A stretch of 64,000 nt of DNA from Fermentimonas sp. (GTDB lineage: Bacteria > Bacteroidota > Bacteroidia > Bacteroidales > Dysgonomonadaceae). The DNA lies in assembly GCA_015478775.1 (NCBI GenBank), contig JADMKP010000007.1, forward strand, positions 620,001 through 684,000. Reading direction: 5' to 3'. The position numbers were made by a program, and so were the translations under genes. A model generated the notes under the pieces. That model did no database searches. It saw only the letters and a list, made by a program, of their open reading frames with translations, and was not told the DNA's origin. Shown here one piece after another: positions 46,008-55,091 of the stretch. Positions within the stretch are counted from its first letter, which is position 1. Every line of letters begins with the position of its first letter.

Positions 46008-46732
46008 AGAAACTATCTATAATAACTATTACTTATAACGCCGAGAAGACACTTGAACGAACCCTTAAGAGTGTTTATGAACAGAGTTATGCCGAAATTG
46101 AACACATCATTGTTGATGGCAAATCAACTGACAGAACATTGGACCTGATTAATAAATATCAAAACCATAAAATGAAATGGATAAGCGAGCCAGACGATGG
46201 GCTCTATTATGCAATGAACAAGGGTGTTAAAATGGCAACAGGTGATTATATTTGCTTTCTTAATGCTGGTGATACATTTTTTACAAATACCACAATTGAT
46301 GAAATAATGTATTCTGCAAATGATTTGCCTCAATCACCGGATATCATTTATGGAGAAACTGCAATTGTTAATAAAAATGGAACTTTCTTACATATGCGCA
46401 GGTTAGAGACTCCACGATATCTAAATTGGAAAAGTTTTAAAAAGGGAATGCTTGTCTGTCATCAAGCATTTATTGTAAAAAGTGAACAAGTTGAGGAATA
46501 TAATACTAACTATAGATTTTCATCTGACTTCGATTGGTGTATTCGTATGATGAAAAAATCTTCTATCATTCATAACACGGGTGAAGTTCTGATTAATTAC
46601 CTAAATGAGGGTGTCACAACTGCTAATCAAAAAGCATCTTTAATTGAACGTTACAAAATTATGGTTAAACATTATGGGGGTATATCAACATTTGTACATC
46701 ATTTGGGATTTATTATCAGAGCTGTTTGTTAA
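46004..46732 (+). CDS. glycosyltransferase family 2 (WcaA/WbbL-like)
   Basis: A 242-residue GT2. It starts KLSIITITYNAEKTLERTLKSV, has the metal-binding VDGKSTD and FLNAGDTFF, and SDFDWCIRMMKKS. No membrane anchor is visible. It ends the four-gene glycan cluster; the gene following (TrmH-like) is 13 bases away and may be read through. Confidence 0.9.
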   Translation: MKKLSIITITYNAEKTLERTLKSVYEQSYAEIEHIIVDGKSTDRTLDLINKYQNHKMKWISEPDDGLYYAMNKGVKMATGDYICFLNAGDTFFTNTTIDEIMYSANDLPQSPDIIYGETAIVNKNGTFLHMRRLETPRYLNWKSFKKGMLVCHQAFIVKSEQVEEYNTNYRFSSDFDWCIRMMKKSSIIHNTGEVLINYLNEGVTTANQKASLIERYKIMVKHYGGISTFVHHLGFIIRAVC

Positions 46733-46744
46733 TATATTTATGGA

Positions 46745-47278
46745 ATGAAACAACGTAAACTGAAACTGGAAGAACTTAATAGGATATCTATAAAAGAGTT
46801 CCAAGAAACTGAAAAGATACCATTAGTTATAGTTCTGGATAATGTAAGAAGTCAGAATAATATAGGATCGGTATTCCGAACTAGTGATGCTTTTTTAGTA
46901 AAAGAAATAATACTTTGTGGCATTACAGCAACCCCACCAAATACCGAGATTCATAAAACAGCTTTAGGAGCTGAAGATTCTGTAAATTGGAGGTATTTTG
47001 AAGACACGCTAAATGCATTATACACGCTGAGAGCAGAAGGTTACATTATTTACTCAATAGAGCAAACCGAAAATAGTATAAGTCTAGAGTCGTTGCAATT
47101 AGATAAACAGAAGAGATATGCAGTTATCTTAGGACATGAAGTGCATGGTGTTATGCAGGAGGCAATAGATTTGTCGGAGGGATGCATAGAAATTCCTCAA
47201 TATGGCACCAAACACTCTTTAAATGTATCAGTAACAGCGGGAATTGTTATATGGGATTTTCACAAACAATTGAAATAA
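46745..47278 (+). CDS. SpoU/TrmH-family RNA methyltransferase
   Basis: A 177-residue SPOUT methyltransferase. The three conserved regions are VIVLDNVRSQNNIGSVFRTSDAF, AVILGHEVHGV and IPQYGTKHSLNVSVTAGI (the knot). It lacks the extra N-terminal domain of RlmB, so it could be a tRNA 2'-O-methyltransferase (TrmL or TrmH type). Exact target not determinable. Confidence 0.88.
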   Translation: MKQRKLKLEELNRISIKEFQETEKIPLVIVLDNVRSQNNIGSVFRTSDAFLVKEIILCGITATPPNTEIHKTALGAEDSVNWRYFEDTLNALYTLRAEGYIIYSIEQTENSISLESLQLDKQKRYAVILGHEVHGVMQEAIDLSEGCIEIPQYGTKHSLNVSVTAGIVIWDFHKQLK

Positions 47279-47372
47279 AGCATTAAACAGTTACATTAAG
47301 ATTTAGACGATAACATAAAACTTCAAACAACAATATGTCTTTTAAACAATTACGCTGAGCGATTAGATTTTT

Positions 47373-48116
47373 TTACTCTTCCCAATGTTTCAATTTAATT
47401 GTTTCCCCGTCATATTCAGCATACGAAAACAATGAGATCCAGTCGCCAAGTATAACTACGTTAGTACTGTCTGTAATTGGTAAATTAAGTAGAATGTGAC
47501 GATGCCCAAATACGAAGTAATTTATAATGGGGTCTTCAATTATCATTTTTTTGGCAAATCTTACCAAATATTCTTTGTCTTCACCTAGGTAACTTTCTAC
47601 TCCTCCATTTTCGCGACTATGACTTGACCATGCATGCGCCAATGGAATTGTCCAACTGGGGTGTAGTGCAGAAAAGCATTTTCTTAAAAACTTACTGTGA
47701 AACACTTTTCTAAGGAATTGAAATAATTTGGATTCATCACCTAAACCATCTCCATGAGCAAGAAAAAACTTATTGCCGTAGATATCTACTATATAAGGTT
47801 CAAAATGAAGTATTAAGCCACACTCCACACTAAGATAGTCTGTAAGCCAAATATCATGATTTCCAATAAAAAAATGTATTTCAACTCCCGAATCTGTCAA
47901 TTCGGCTAGCTTACCTAACAGACGAGTAAATCCTTTTGGAACAACATGTTTATACTCATACCAATAATCAAAAATATCGCCCATCAAATATATCGAATGG
48001 GCGGTTGGTTCAACATAATCTAACCACCTACAGAGCTTTCGCTCTACATCAATTGAATTAGTATGTGATTTAGCACCTAAATGTGCATCAGCCAAGAAAT
48101 ATACTTTTTTGACCAT
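47373..48116 (-). CDS. lpxH: UDP-2,3-diacylglucosamine diphosphatase-like (LpxH family)
   Basis: A 247-residue metallophosphoesterase. Motifs: VYFLADAHLGA, LMGDIFDYWYEY, FIGNHD, FLAHGDGLGD and FVFGHRHI, the five metal-site segments of the calcineurin-like fold, with the LpxH order. It removes UMP from UDP-diacylglucosamine to give lipid X, the substrate of LpxB. Immediately abuts the DUF59 gene (no gap), with radC 52 bases further. Confidence 0.85.
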   Translation of the reverse strand: MVKKVYFLADAHLGAKSHTNSIDVERKLCRWLDYVEPTAHSIYLMGDIFDYWYEYKHVVPKGFTRLLGKLAELTDSGVEIHFFIGNHDIWLTDYLSVECGLILHFEPYIVDIYGNKFFLAHGDGLGDESKLFQFLRKVFHSKFLRKCFSALHPSWTIPLAHAWSSHSRENGGVESYLGEDKEYLVRFAKKMIIEDPIINYFVFGHRHILLNLPITDSTNVVILGDWISLFSYAEYDGETIKLKHWEE

Positions 48117-48434
48117 CTACATCATTCCCAACTCCAACAAAGCCTCCTCACTCATCATAGACTGATCCCAGGGTGGATCAAATGTAAGATTAAGATCTAC
48201 ACTATTAACCTCTTCAACAGCCTCAACCTTCATTTGAACATCCATTAAAATAAAGTCGGCTGCCGGACACGCGGGCGATGTAAATGTCATTTCTATTATA
48301 ACATTGTTATCTGCATCAACATCAACATCGTAAATCATGCCCAAATCATATATATTTACTGGAATCTCCGGATCATAACATGTCTTAAGAGCATCCACAA
48401 TTTTATCTTGTAAAGCTTGTAATTTTTCGTTCAT
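48117..48434 (-). CDS. DUF59 / MIP18-family iron-sulfur assembly protein (SufT-like)
   Basis: A 105-residue protein of the DUF59 (MIP18) family, with CYDPEIPVNIYDLGMIYDVDV and the reactive cysteine in TFTSPACPAADFI. Members help mature Fe-S or other metal clusters. It is cotranscribed with the lpxH-like gene. Confidence 0.9.
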   Translation of the reverse strand: MNEKLQALQDKIVDALKTCYDPEIPVNIYDLGMIYDVDVDADNNVIIEMTFTSPACPAADFILMDVQMKVEAVEEVNSVDLNLTFDPPWDQSMMSEEALLELGMM

Positions 48435-48486
48435 AATCTAATAGTTTTTTTATTAAACCTCAAATCATACTAATTGTTTAAATAAA

Positions 48487-49176
48487 CTAGATGATTCCTT
48501 CATCTGCAAAACTAAAATATCTGTCACCACACACAATGATATGGTCAAGAAGAACAATATCCATCAAACGGGCAGCCTCTTTCAGCTTTTTAGTTATTTG
48601 CTGATCCTGGGGACTAGGTCTGCAGTTTTCAGATGGATGATTGTGTCCCAAAAAAATCCCAGAGGCATATTTATTTAAAGCCTCACGAAGAATAAGACGA
48701 ATATCAACAACCGTTCCAGAGATGCCACCTCTACTTACCTGAAAGGTAGATACCACCTTGTTTGACCTGTCAGTTAATAATACCCATGTCTCTTCGTGAT
48801 TTAGATCGGTAAGAAGTGGAATAAACTCCTCGTATGCAATTATAGAGGAGGTAATCTTCCTCTTCTCAGTACGCTCACTTCCTTTCCTTCTTCTTCCTAG
48901 TTCCAAAGCAGCAATAATTGTAATTGCTTTGGCTTCGCCTATTCCTTTAAAATTATTGATTAAATCGGTTACACCTAGTCTAGCCAATATATTTAAGTCA
49001 TTATCCGACTTTAATAAAATACGTTTACTAAGTTCAACTGCTGTCTCTTTTCTATTACCCGATCCTATTAAAATGGCAATAAGCTCTGAATCTGAGAGTG
49101 ATGAAACTCCTTTCAACAATAATCTTTCTCTGGGTCGATCTTCTTCAGCCCACTGTTTAATACTTAATTTGCTCAT
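48487..49176 (-). CDS. radC: RadC-family JAB-domain protein
   Basis: A 229-residue protein. An N-terminal helix-hairpin-helix (IKQWAEEDRPRERLL and LINNFKGIGEAKAITI) precedes the JAMM domain, whose zinc motif is GHNHPSENCRPSPQD. Known as a DNA repair protein by old annotation, actual function unclear. Upstream of efp by about 60 bases in opposite reading direction order; same strand. Confidence 0.92.
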   Translation of the reverse strand: MSKLSIKQWAEEDRPRERLLLKGVSSLSDSELIAILIGSGNRKETAVELSKRILLKSDNDLNILARLGVTDLINNFKGIGEAKAITIIAALELGRRRKGSERTEKRKITSSIIAYEEFIPLLTDLNHEETWVLLTDRSNKVVSTFQVSRGGISGTVVDIRLILREALNKYASGIFLGHNHPSENCRPSPQDQQITKKLKEAARLMDIVLLDHIIVCGDRYFSFADEGII

Positions 49177-49233
49177 AATGGTTAACTGATATTGAGCAAA
49201 TATAGCAATTAATTTTACTAACTCAACCTTTAT

Positions 49234-49797
49234 TTACTTGGCACGCTCAACATAAGAGCCATTTCTGGTGTCAATCTTAATCTTTTCGCCTGTGTCAATA
49301 AACAGTGGAACGCGAACTTCAGCACCTGTTTCTAGTGTAGCAGGTTTTAAAGTATTAGTTGCAGTATCACCCTTTATGCCAGGTTCGGTGTATGTAACTT
49401 CAAGTACAACATGAACCGGCATTTCGGCAGTAAGTATAGTACCACTATCCGAGTGAATCTGAACCTCTACAATGTCCCCCTCTTTCAAAAACTGAACACC
49501 CTCTATCTGTTCTCCAGGAATAGGAATTTGATCAAAAGTTTCTGTATTCATAAAATTATAACCCATATCATCTTTATAAAGATATTGAAAAGGGCGACGC
49601 TCTATGCGAACTTCATCAATTTTTACACCAGAGTTGAAAGTTTTATCAATCACACGTCCGTTGGTAACATTTTTGAGTTTAGTTCTTACAAAAGCAGCAC
49701 CTTTGCCAGGTTTAACATGAAGAAACTCTGTAATAAAGTAATATTGTCCATCCAGATCGATGCACATGCCGTTTCTGAAATCTGCGGTTGTTGCCAT
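49234..49797 (-). CDS. efp: elongation factor P
   Basis: A 187-residue translation factor that helps ribosomes pass proline runs. The N-terminal KOW-like domain ends in the loop VKPGKGAAF with K32, which is modified in some species; OB-fold domains follow ([16 protein letters not shown]-like [15 protein letters not shown]). A typical size. The forward-strand ORF over it is a shadow. Confidence 0.97.
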   Translation of the reverse strand: MATTADFRNGMCIDLDGQYYFITEFLHVKPGKGAAFVRTKLKNVTNGRVIDKTFNSGVKIDEVRIERRPFQYLYKDDMGYNFMNTETFDQIPIPGEQIEGVQFLKEGDIVEVQIHSDSGTILTAEMPVHVVLEVTYTEPGIKGDTATNTLKPATLETGAEVRVPLFIDTGEKIKIDTRNGSYVERAK

Positions 49798-49915
49798 AAA
49801 TTTATATTTGCCTGAATTATAATTGAATTAGACCGCAAAAGTAATAGTTTTTTTCCATAATGGCAAAAAAACACCTATTGCGGCCTATTCCTAAACGGAT
49901 TAACTCATTGATTCA

Positions 49916-51232
49916 TCAATGCACAAAAGCATTTGATGCATCAAGAAATATCTTAATCAAGAAAAACAACGTCAATACGTACATTGTGAGACTTACATCT
50001 TTCACTTTTCCTGACAGTAGTTTCACAATTGTGAAAGCCAACATACCGAAAATGATACCATTGGCGATACTGTACGTGAATGGCATAAAAATGATAGTCA
50101 CAAATGCGGGGAATCCTTCGCTTATTTCATTGAAGTTAATATCAGCAACCGAACTCATCATGAACAAGCCGATGATGATCAGCGCAGGAGCAGTAGCTGC
50201 TGCAGGAACCATGAGGAATATCGGTGCAAAGAAAAGAGCCAATACAAACATTAAGGTAGTACTTACACTAGTTAATCCTGTTCTACCACCTGCAGCCACT
50301 CCCGAAGCACTCTCTACATATGAGGTGTTAGGGCTGGTACCAAGAATAGCACCAACGAATGTACCTATTGCATCGGCGAATAAGGCTTTTTGCAATTGTG
50401 GGAAGCTTCCATCTTTTTCCGATTTGCCAATTTTAGAGATCACACCAATCAAAGTTCCCATCGCATCAAAAATATTAACCATTAAGAAAGTAAATACCAC
50501 GATCAACATATCGAAAGTGAAAATATTGCTCCATTCAAATTTAAATAAGATAGGTTCAATGCTTGGAGGAAGAGTAATCCAACTGCCTTGTGGCAACTGA
50601 ATAAGTCCAAGGAATCCAGCAAAAATAGTTGAGATAATAATACCAATCAGGATGGCACCATGCACTCTCTTAACCAAAAGAACTGCAATCACGATTAATC
50701 CGAGTATAGCAATCCACACATTGGGATCAGCCATATTACCAAGCTGAACTAGGGTAAACTGGTTTGGAGTTACGATTCCAGCACTCTTCAAACCGATGAT
50801 TGTGATAAACAGACCTATACCGATGGGAATTGCATTTTTAAGTCCCACGGGAATGTTGTCTACAATAATTTTGCGAATATTGAAAATGGTCAATAACATA
50901 AAGCAGAAACCTGAAAGCAATACGCCTGTCAGAGCAAATTGCCAGGTGTGGCCCATTGCAATAACCACGCTGAAAGCGAAGAAGTTGTTCAATCCCATAC
51001 CCGGAGCTTGAGCGATGGGGACATTGGCAATAAGTGCCATAAAAAGTGTTCCGGCAATAGCCGCCACTGCAGTCGTTGTGAATAACGCACCCCGGTCCAT
51101 TCCTGTTTCACCCAAAATCTGTGGGTTAACGGCCAAAATGTAGGACATGGTGAGGAAGGTGATGATCCCCGCCAAAATTTCGGTACGAACCGTAGTTTTA
51201 TTCTCTTTTAATTTAAATAATTTTTCTAGCAT
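49916..51232 (-). CDS. NCS2 purine permease (AzgA/PbuG-like)
   Basis: A 438-residue carrier with about 12 to 14 helices. It has the AzgA-type start GIITFLTMSYILAVNP, FALTGVLLSGFCFMLLT, and GTSPNTSYVESASGVAAGGRTGLT, motifs of adenine/guanine/hypoxanthine permeases. It lies 19 bases downstream of the DUF5020 gene, same strand, so purine import would pass through the Tsx-like outer-membrane channel first. Confidence 0.92.
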   Translation of the reverse strand: MLEKLFKLKENKTTVRTEILAGIITFLTMSYILAVNPQILGETGMDRGALFTTTAVAAIAGTLFMALIANVPIAQAPGMGLNNFFAFSVVIAMGHTWQFALTGVLLSGFCFMLLTIFNIRKIIVDNIPVGLKNAIPIGIGLFITIIGLKSAGIVTPNQFTLVQLGNMADPNVWIAILGLIVIAVLLVKRVHGAILIGIIISTIFAGFLGLIQLPQGSWITLPPSIEPILFKFEWSNIFTFDMLIVVFTFLMVNIFDAMGTLIGVISKIGKSEKDGSFPQLQKALFADAIGTFVGAILGTSPNTSYVESASGVAAGGRTGLTSVSTTLMFVLALFFAPIFLMVPAAATAPALIIIGLFMMSSVADINFNEISEGFPAFVTIIFMPFTYSIANGIIFGMLAFTIVKLLSGKVKDVSLTMYVLTLFFLIKIFLDASNAFVH

Positions 51233-51251
51233 ATCTTTAATAGGTTATATG

Positions 51252-51983
51252 TTAAAAATTCCATTTTGTAGCCAAAGTAGGTATTGCGAAAAACTTACTC
51301 TCTACAAATTTATTTACAAAATTATAGCTAAGTTCAATTTCACTACCTAGAGAAAAATTAGGAGTTATATTATACCATATTTGTGGCTCACTTAGCAAAA
51401 TGAGCTTTTTGCCATCAGCTCCCGGTCCTTCTGTAAATGACTTATCTTCAGTCCAAAGATCCATAAAACCACCTAACGATAGTTTACCATCTGCCAAAGT
51501 AGCATTCCATGTTACTGTCCACTGAGCATCATGACTAACGTCATTAAATGCATTTAATTTATATGCCACATAAGTATTCATAAAGAATGAACCTAACTGA
51601 AATGGATAACCAGCACCTGCAAGATATGCCGCAGGAATAGAAAAACCAGCACCTGTACCTCTAATTAATCCTAGTCCCCCATTATACTCAATATGAGGAA
51701 GTAGAGGGAAATTCCCTATTTTAAATTCTCTGGCAATCTCAGCATAAACTAAACCCGGATTTTTTTTATTGAAGTTTAGATCCACGTCTGCAAACATAAA
51801 GGTGTTACCCCATTTATCAGGTTTATACATTTCGAATGTAGCAGTCAGATAATTTATTCCCGATCCCGATGTTTCTCCATAAAGCGAGTTCCTTGGATCA
51901 AAATGAAGTTGAAGATTCTGTGCATTCAAAGCACTACCTGTAATACAAAACGCAATGAGTAAGAAAATAATTTTACGTGACAT
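51252..51983 (-). CDS. Tsx-like outer-membrane channel protein (DUF5020)
   Basis: A 243-residue protein with a signal peptide ending near LNAQ. The mature chain (NLQLHFDPRNSLY, then FMFADVDLNF and a C-terminal FFAIPTLATKWNF) fits DUF5020, a Bacteroidota group related to the Tsx nucleoside channel barrel. It is directly upstream of the purine permease; together they may form an outer- plus inner-membrane path for nucleosides and bases. The aromatic C-terminus is typical of barrels. Confidence 0.8.
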   Translation of the reverse strand: MSRKIIFLLIAFCITGSALNAQNLQLHFDPRNSLYGETSGSGINYLTATFEMYKPDKWGNTFMFADVDLNFNKKNPGLVYAEIAREFKIGNFPLLPHIEYNGGLGLIRGTGAGFSIPAAYLAGAGYPFQLGSFFMNTYVAYKLNAFNDVSHDAQWTVTWNATLADGKLSLGGFMDLWTEDKSFTEGPGADGKKLILLSEPQIWYNITPNFSLGSEIELSYNFVNKFVESKFFAIPTLATKWNF

Positions 51984-52111
51984 AAAATACAGTTTGAATA
52001 TTTGTTAATAATAAGAAGCCGCAAAAGTATTAAAATATTCGAAAACTTAAGCATAATATTACATACTTTTCTCTTTTTCATACTTTATGTAGCAGTTTCA
52101 GCTAAAATTCG

Positions 52112-52119
52112 TATTTTTG
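52112..52119 (+). promoter_or_regulatory. -7 element of cysS
   Basis: TATTTTTG matches TAnnTTTG and ends 24 bases before the ATG at 52144. It overlaps the earlier TTG used by the ORF track, supporting the later start. Confidence 0.55.
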
Positions 52120-52143
52120 TCTTTGCACATAAAAATTATAAAT

Positions 52144-53622
52144 ATGAAAGAAATAAAGAGAGAAGATCTCGTTATTTACAATACACTTATTAGGAAGAAA
52201 GAAAAGTTCTCGCCACTCCATCCACCCATGGTAGGGCTGTATGTATGCGGTCCCACCGTTTACAATGATGTACACTTAGGCAATTGTCGCACATTTATAT
52301 CATTTGATTTAATATACAGATATCTTATTCATTTAGGATATAAAGTTCGCTACGTGCGCAACATCACCGATGCCGGACATCTAGAAGGAGATAGGGATGA
52401 GGGAGAGGACAAATTTGCCAAGAGAGCAAAGCTCGAACAGCTAGAGCCAATGGAGATAGTACAAAAATATACTATCGGGTTTCACGAAGTACTAGCACTT
52501 TTCAACACACTCCCTCCAAGCATCGAACCTACAGCAACCGGTCATATTATAGAGCAGATAGAAATGATTAAAAAAATCATAGATGCCGGCTACGCATATG
52601 AAATAAATGGTACTGTTTATTTTGATGTTGAAAAATATAGCAACCATCACGACTATGGTATTCTTACAAACCGCAAGCTAGAAGATTTGCTTGACGGAAC
52701 CCGAGAACTTAGCGGACAAGACGAAAAAAGAAGTCGTCTTGATTTTGCTTTGTGGATTGCCGCAAAACCCGAAACCCTCATGCAGTGGCCTTCACCTTGG
52801 GGGAAAGGATTCCCTGGGTGGCACATCGAGTGCTCAGCCATGAGCACAAAATACTTAGGCACCACCTTTGATATTCATGGTGGAGGCATGGATTTGCAAG
52901 CCACACATCACACTAACGAAATTGCACAGTCGCAAGCCTGCAACCACACCGCTCCTGTAAAATACTGGATGCATACAAACATGCTAACAGTTAATGGAGT
53001 GCGGATGTCAAAATCTGCAGGCAATGGCTTTTTACCCGGCGAGCTGTTTACTGGAAGCCACCCTTTACTTGATAGAGGATACTCACCAATGACAGTACGA
53101 TTCTTCATGTTGCAGTCGCATTACCGCAATACCCTCGACTTCTCAAACGAGGCACTCCAAGCAGCTGAAAAGGGTTATAAAAAACTTATGGAGAGTCTTT
53201 CGACACTCGAAAAGATTCAACCTTCAAAAGTTTCAACTGTTAACATTGCTGCTATAGAAGAGAATTTTTACAGTGCAATGAACGATGATTTTAGCAGTCC
53301 TGTATTAATTGCACAACTATTCGATGCCGTTAGAGTAATAAACTCATGCAACGACCATTCTGAGACTATCAACAACGACGATTTGCAGAGGCTTAAAGAG
53401 CTTATGTATAGTTTTGTTTTTGACATACTTGGACTAATTGACGAAACAAAAAACATTACAGGAAGTGATGTCATTGAAGGCTTAATGCGCTTAATACTCG
53501 ATATTCGCAAAACAGCACGTGAGAACAAAGATTGGGATACTTCAGATAAAATACGCGATCAGCTGAAATCATCTGGTGTTGAAATTAAAGACACAAAAAC
53601 AGGGGTTGAATGGAGAATCTAA
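52144..53622 (+). CDS. cysS: cysteine-tRNA ligase
   Basis: A 492-residue class I synthetase. The HIGH-type motif is PTVYNDVHLGNCRTF, KMSKS is RMSKSAGN, and the zinc-site cysteines and histidines are in LYVCGPT and WHIECSAMS. The track starts at a TTG (52117) inside the promoter; the ATG at 52144 is chosen. A sodium symporter gene follows 14 bases later and may be cotranscribed. Confidence 0.96.
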   Translation: MKEIKREDLVIYNTLIRKKEKFSPLHPPMVGLYVCGPTVYNDVHLGNCRTFISFDLIYRYLIHLGYKVRYVRNITDAGHLEGDRDEGEDKFAKRAKLEQLEPMEIVQKYTIGFHEVLALFNTLPPSIEPTATGHIIEQIEMIKKIIDAGYAYEINGTVYFDVEKYSNHHDYGILTNRKLEDLLDGTRELSGQDEKRSRLDFALWIAAKPETLMQWPSPWGKGFPGWHIECSAMSTKYLGTTFDIHGGGMDLQATHHTNEIAQSQACNHTAPVKYWMHTNMLTVNGVRMSKSAGNGFLPGELFTGSHPLLDRGYSPMTVRFFMLQSHYRNTLDFSNEALQAAEKGYKKLMESLSTLEKIQPSKVSTVNIAAIEENFYSAMNDDFSSPVLIAQLFDAVRVINSCNDHSETINNDDLQRLKELMYSFVFDILGLIDETKNITGSDVIEGLMRLILDIRKTARENKDWDTSDKIRDQLKSSGVEIKDTKTGVEWRI

Positions 53623-53636
53623 TTTAGAGTAGAAGT

Positions 53637-54971
53637 ATGGCTGACAAAAGAGTTACATTTGCTTCCAAGATAGGTGTTGTTGCGGCGGCAGCAGGCTCTG
53701 CCGTTGGGTTAGGCAATATATGGAGATTCCCCAGTCAAGCTGCCGATGGTGGTGGCGCAATATTTATTTTCGTGTATATTGCATGTATACTATTTTTTGG
53801 TATACCTGTAATGATGAGCGAATTCATTATAGGCAGGTCGGCAAAAGCCAATACTGCCGGTGCATTTCATAAACTGGCACCCGGCACACCATGGAAGTGG
53901 GTTGGCAGATTGGGTGTTCTTACCGGCTTCCTGATTATGGGATTCTACATAGTTGTAGCCGGTTGGACTCTAGTGTATTTGGGCCAGTCAATATCTGGTC
54001 ATCTCCTATCTGTTGATAACTTCTCGGCTCATTTCAACAATCTGCTTGCCAACCCTTTAAAACAATCACTATGGATGATTGTTTTCACTTTGCTTACAGC
54101 ATATTTTATTTTATCGGGAGTACGCAAGGGTATTGAAAAATCCACCAAAATATTTATGCCGGTTCTTTTTCTTTTTCTCATTATTCTGGCAATAAGAGCT
54201 ATCTTACTGCCCGGTGCCGGTGCAGGACTCGACTTCCTCTTCAAACCAAATTTCGAAAATGTAAAATCCACTGTATTTCTAGATGCAATGGGTCAGGCCT
54301 TTTTCTCTCTTTCAGTGGGAATGGGTTGTCTCATAACATACGGATCATATTTTAATAAAAACATCAATCTTGCCAAAACAGCGGTACAAGTAACCTTTCT
54401 CGACACCCTTGTAGCTATAATTTCAGGTATGATTATTTTTCCCGCCGCATTTGCATTAACCTCCAACCCAAGCACTATTGTAGATGAATTGGTTACTGGT
54501 GGTCCCGGTTTACTATTTATAACCCTCCCCGAACTTTTAAATCAAATGGCAGGATCAATGATATGGTCGACCATGTTCTTTTCCCTCCTAGCATTGGCAG
54601 CACTCACCTCAACAATTTCACTTATGGAGGTAGTTACAATATATATTAGTGAAGAATATCGCATGTCACGAAAAAAAAGCACCCTTTTAGTTACCTCAGG
54701 TGTTATCATTCTTGGCGTAATATCCTCCTACTCCACCGGTTTCTTTAATATATTAGATGTAAGTACAGCAAAATACATGCTTCCCGCAGGGGGTTTATTC
54801 ATAAGCATATTCGTTGGCTGGTATCTAAATAAGCAAATTGTAGCGGCTGAGCTCACAAACGAGGGAGAACTCAAATTTGGTATTGGCTTCCTTAAAATGT
54901 ATATCTTCTTACTACGATATGTAGCACCAATTGCAATACTATCTATTTTTGTTTACGGTATTATTGGTTAA
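53637..54971 (+). CDS. sodium-dependent neurotransmitter symporter family (NSS) transporter
   Basis: A 444-residue carrier with 11 or so helices. The first helix carries the family's sodium/substrate site AAAAGSAVGLGNIWRFPSQA, and the later VGMGCLITYGSYF matches helix 6. NSS proteins in bacteria import amino acids. It is 14 bases downstream of cysS. The substrate is not predictable. Confidence 0.92.
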   Translation: MADKRVTFASKIGVVAAAAGSAVGLGNIWRFPSQAADGGGAIFIFVYIACILFFGIPVMMSEFIIGRSAKANTAGAFHKLAPGTPWKWVGRLGVLTGFLIMGFYIVVAGWTLVYLGQSISGHLLSVDNFSAHFNNLLANPLKQSLWMIVFTLLTAYFILSGVRKGIEKSTKIFMPVLFLFLIILAIRAILLPGAGAGLDFLFKPNFENVKSTVFLDAMGQAFFSLSVGMGCLITYGSYFNKNINLAKTAVQVTFLDTLVAIISGMIIFPAAFALTSNPSTIVDELVTGGPGLLFITLPELLNQMAGSMIWSTMFFSLLALAALTSTISLMEVVTIYISEEYRMSRKKSTLLVTSGVIILGVISSYSTGFFNILDVSTAKYMLPAGGLFISIFVGWYLNKQIVAAELTNEGELKFGIGFLKMYIFLLRYVAPIAILSIFVYGIIG

Positions 54972-55062
54972 CTATCTGAAAACAGGGCAATAGAAAATTA
55001 ATTAAATGAACATAAACAAAGTAAAAGTAGACCCTTTAAGCCCTTCATAACATTTAAAGTAT

Positions 55063-55070
55063 TATTTTTG
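55063..55070 (+). promoter_or_regulatory. -7 element of aroA
   Basis: TATTTTTG overlaps the TTG that the ORF track uses as start, and ends 21 bases before the preferred ATG at 55092. Confidence 0.5.
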
Positions 55071-55091
55071 TATAAAATTCCCTTGTTTAAG

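Noticed and set aside
49411-49815. 134-residue forward ORF
   Set aside because: Antisense to efp, which is clearly the real gene.
49860-50600. 246-residue forward ORF
   Set aside because: Antisense shadow of the NCS2 purine permease; no family features.
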